The notes below the pieces were generated by a model. The model searched no databases. It saw only the letters and a list, made by a program, of their open reading frames with translations, and was not told the DNA's origin. 64,000 nucleotides of DNA, from positions 744,001 to 808,000 of the forward strand of contig PEDN01001354.1 in the NCBI GenBank assembly GCA_003864495.1, in the 5' to 3' direction. The number at the start of each line of letters is the position of its first letter. Within the stretch, counting starts at the first letter, position 1. The translations under genes and the position numbers were made by a program. This DNA is from Nemopilema nomurai (Eukaryota; Cnidaria; Scyphozoa; Rhizostomeae; Rhizostomatidae). Below are positions 60,563 through 64,000 of the stretch, piece by piece.

Positions 60563-60728
60563 GTCGGGATCTGGTCCCTGGGAAGTTCGAGCTCCGTGCG
60601 TCTCTGCTTTCGCTGTTTTGAACATTTGATCGCTATTGTTCCAAAAACAATATCGACCGAAAATTCAAAACAATGAAAACAATGGACATGAGGAGCTCGG
60701 CAAATCCCATGGGACCAGATCCCATCGG
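60563..60728. repeat. Long imperfect foldback hairpin
   Basis: The left arm from GGGATCTGGTCCC (about 60566) to CGCTATTGTTCC (60642) is mirrored by the right arm, whose reverse complement reads GGGATCTGGTCCCATGGG and on to TCGATATTGTT. The arms are about 80 bases, by eye roughly three quarters matched, with almost no loop. It could be a foldback transposon remnant or a template for a long hairpin RNA. Confidence 0.7.
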
Positions 60729-60911
60729 ACAATAGGGGCAGGCCGGGCAGAACCTATCTTAAACTTTTCATCTTTTGAACCTACCATACCACGGATTTCT
60801 GAAACATATCTAAAGTCGACCAAACCTACCTTACTTAACGCCAATGAGAACAATATTATATCATTTTTAAGACATGAAAACTGATCAAAATTTTTTGTTT
60901 TCATTCATTAT

Positions 60912-61350
60912 ATCCAAAAATACAGTTGAAATACATTAAAAGAGATAGCCTATATTTAAAGATGTCGAGGAACTTGATATCCAAAAGAACAGTTGAAATG
61001 CATTAAAAGAGATAGCCTATATTTAAAGATGTCGAGGAACTTGATATCCAAAAGAACAGTTGAAATGCATTAAAAGAGATAGCCTATATTTAAAGATGTC
61101 GAGGAACTTGATATCCAAAAGAACAGTTGAAATGCATTAAAAGAGATAGCCTATATTTTAAAGATATTGAGGAACTTGATATCCAAAAGAACAGTTGAAA
61201 TGCATTAAAAGAGAGCCTATATTTAAAGACTTTTGAGGAACTTGATATCCAAAAGAACAGTTGAAATGCATTAAAAGAGAGCCTATATTTAAAGACTTTT
61301 GAGGAACTTGATATCCAAAAGAACAGTTGAAATGCATTAAAAGAGATGAA
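60912..61350. repeat. 67-bp minisatellite, about seven copies
   Basis: Units containing GATATCCAAAAGAACAGTTG start at spacings of 67, 67, 67, 68, 66 and 66 bases (marker CC at 60914, 60981, 61048, 61115, 61183, 61249, 61315). The last three carry small indels and base changes. The first is the most divergent. Confidence 0.95.
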
Positions 61351-61399
61351 TATTTTATAAGATTTTGAGATCCTATCAAGAGCTTATATTATAACATTC

Positions 61400-63870
61400 T
61401 TTAATATTGAATGCTTGTAAAAGCCAATGAAAAGATTATATCACTTGTTGTAGATAGTAGCAAATTAAAAATTGAAACAAAAGTTCAAAACCTTTAGTTC
61501 TTTTGAGAGCCTCGCTTTTGATGTGACCTCTACAAAAAATGAGATGTAAGCCAGACGAGGTACCATTTTTGAGCATCAATGAGCTTTTTGAACATTGGAT
61601 CATTGGCATTGGATTGATACATTCGTCTTGTTAATGTTCATGTTGAAGAATCACCAGCCACAGAAGTCATACTTCTAGAAATGAAATAGACTGAATTATT
61701 TCAAGACAAGAAATAATAAATTGTTTGAATAGATTTGGGAAATGTGGAATCAATGACAAATTGCATTTATAACAAGCTTGACTACATTGGCTGCTGGTGG
61801 TTTTTTATTAAATTATTTTACAACTAGCCCTTAGGCTAATTAAGCCGAACTGGATGTCTGTCTTAAAGTATCACCATGAAGGCATATTTGTTGCTAATAA
61901 AGATCAGCTTGGAGCTGCACTTTTTACATAAACCAGAACTGATATATACCAAAATATGTTAGTTTCATCTAAGCATCAAAGTTGTCATTGCAATAAAACA
62001 TCTAAATAAATTTAAGAAAAGAAATAGAAAACTAGAAACATGCAGTAAAATTTAGGCTTTGGACTAATCTACTTATTTGAATTTTCTCATTCTCAAAGAA
62101 AACCTTCTTCTATAGATGACTTTTCTAATAATTTAATTCAATAATTATGTCTGGATTCGGTACCACCACTCTTGTAAAACCACTAACAAGGGAGAGAATT
62201 GCAACCACCAATGAAAAGCTATGAACATAGATTAATTCATTCTAAATGCTTCCTTCAACAAAATAAACTAAGATCATACAAATTTCAGTATTTTTTAGGA
62301 TAACCATATGCTGGAGTTGTTTTGTCTCGTGGTAAAGTTTTGTTGTATCTTGCTCTTTTCTTCAAATATGTGTCTAATCAGTTCATCTTTACCCCTCTAA
62401 GGAGTGCTTGGACAGTGATTTATTCTATTTTTTATGCAAAGATTTTTGCGAGGGATTTTCCATGATGTTAAGATGTGGACATGGGGCAGGCCACTGAAGG
62501 ATATTAATCAACATCTCTTTCAAGGAAATTGAAGGTTTTATTGGCACCACCTTCACCAAACATATTTTCAATCAGAATATTTTGCATCAAAGCTATGACT
62601 TCGAGGCATTCCAACTTTTTCAACACAATATCAACAAGCCTATGTCATTAGATCCAATTCACCCAAGAACATGACCAAAATTGACCTTTTAAATGCTTGC
62701 TGGAAATACTATGAATTATATGCCTCTCCAATATATACCATACCCAGGCCTGGCAGTTTGAGGTGGGCGATCACCCGTGTGCGCCTCCATGCCTGATGTA
62801 TCCCCCACCGTGATGATTATTTGAAAAAAACAGCCCGCCTTGGTTTCTGTTTACTATTTGCCACGGAGCCTTCCTAAGTCAATAAAAATCACCCACCTGA
62901 CACCAGGAGTGTGATTTATCGCCCGCCTACTCTAATTCTTAGGGCAAGGCCTGCATACCTGAAAGGTCCTGGCATCAATATTCAAACCAAATCAGTTTTA
63001 ATAGGAAAAACCATGCTACTGGCTATATCTCCAGTGGCTGAAATAACAGGACCAAGTCATCGTGTATATTTTTTTAAGGATGAAAATGCTTTCTGCTTTC
63101 TCATGCAATGCCATATTTAGAGAAAATCCTCTTCAATATACCATGAAACCTTTTTTGTCAGAAGAGCTTGTTGCAACATCTCTAGAAATGTTTTTAAATT
63201 GTGAAATCTTAGGCTTTTGGATTCACACACACAGCTCTTTAACCCCACTCATCACACTTCTTTGGAAATCCTATTCTTGATAATTCTGTAAACAAAACTG
63301 TTTCTTCAAAATCTTAATAAATCTTCATTGCCATTGCATGATGGTAACTAACAGTTTTTTCTATTTTTAAAAAGACAAGCTGGATTCTTGCAAAGTTGTC
63401 ATAAGACAATTCTCTGAATGTAACCATATTCCTGACAAAAATGTAACCAAGGAGCATCATTTAGGGAAGATGGTACCAAAATATATCAAGCTTTATTAAA
63501 GAAAAAACATGTTACTACCTTTCCTTGGTATTACAAATAATTGCATATGCAAGCTACGCTAGAAGAAGCTTTTATTCACGAAAAATATAATTTGTCCTTC
63601 CATGGTAATAATAGCAATCATAGGCAGGCATGTGTTTCACCTTCTTTACAATTATAGCCAATAAAAACAACAACGGAAACCATCTTTTGAAGGTAAGTCA
63701 CAATCGTCATTGACATTTGAATTTGAAAACTGTGATACTGCAGTTTCTGCCAGAATTTGCTACTATTCAAATTTGATTTTAAGGCCAAGTCGTCTTTTGC
63801 AAATTTTTGGATTAATTACATATTAAATCGCAACATAATTAGCGGAAATCTAGAGAGATGGTTCGCTTAC
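61400..63870. other. AT-rich region, probably introns or 3' end of the minus-strand edge gene
   Basis: No confident gene. Two phase-compatible minus-strand segments could be downstream exons of the gene at the right edge: one starting 63431 after a TTTTGTCAG-type acceptor, and one at 62182-62125 ending in a stop. Neither could be confirmed. Confidence 0.4.
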
Positions 63871-64000
63871 CTTATGGCATCATTTCGTTCTCCTTGACAC
63901 AGCATATGATTACTTTTTTGCTGGATATTGAAGCCCCGAATCAGTTTCTTTGCCAGCCATGTTTCCTTCCCCTGCCAACCTGGACCAACGTCCCAGCTAG
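63871..64000 (-). CDS. Partial exon of an unidentified gene running off the window
   Basis: Read leftward from the window end, an open frame of 42 codons begins SWDVGPGWQGKETWLAKKLI, continues to QGERNDAI, and stops in phase 2 exactly at a strong donor (AAG|GTAAGC, at 63870-63865 on the minus strand). The composition is clearly protein-like, with Trp, Cys and paired charges. I do not recognise the family. The 5' end lies outside the window, or an acceptor may sit at the very edge (CTAG). Confidence 0.5.

Overview
The window is eukaryotic, metazoan nuclear DNA: AT-rich, with many short GT-AG introns, conserved animal gene families and small non-autonomous DNA elements. A non-bilaterian or other invertebrate, perhaps an anthozoan cnidarian, fits best, but that is inference. 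All gene models below come from reading splice sites, phases and protein motifs by eye.

Layout. 1-12,200 (+): a 26-exon kinesin-5 (KIF11/Eg5) gene of about 1,038 aa, with a CCAAT-box plus CHR promoter typical of G2/M genes and two small frameshifting indels. 13,476-18,068 (+): a 7-exon, 311-aa CIMIP2 (FAM166/UPF0605) ciliary microtubule inner protein gene. 20,832-38,682 (+): a very large TDRD1-type piRNA-pathway gene (RRM, MYND finger, Tudor domains). Its last exon is about 13.2 kb long and holds 15 near-identical tandem copies of a 672-bp (224-aa) extended-Tudor unit, followed by an RG-rich linker and a divergent C-terminal Tudor-like region. The array has higher-order structure: units 2-6 appear duplicated as units 7-11. 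All frame-breaking indels in the array lie in units 7-14 and the first bases of unit 15, which looks like uncorrected assembly error rather than decay.

38,683-45,370 is mostly without recognisable genes, with possible decayed coding matter at 39.8-41.5 kb. 45,390-46,597 (-): a two-exon gene for a small signal-peptide, single-pass membrane protein of 187 aa, found by splice-phase matching. 46.6-56.4 kb is a gene desert with short repeats. 56,771-60,003 (+): a small candidate gene (91 aa) with a GC-AG intron, a start codon split by an intron and a duplicated exon. 60,563-60,728 is a long foldback hairpin, 60,912-61,350 a 67-bp minisatellite, and 63,871-64,000 (-) an exon of a gene that continues past the window.

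The three recognised genes act in mitotic spindle assembly, in the axoneme and in germline piRNA silencing respectively. They share a strand but show no sign of being one functional unit. The Tudor array is the outstanding feature: a scaffold with up to 18 Tudor modules whose repeats are being homogenised at the DNA level, carrying its own RG-rich potential ligand.
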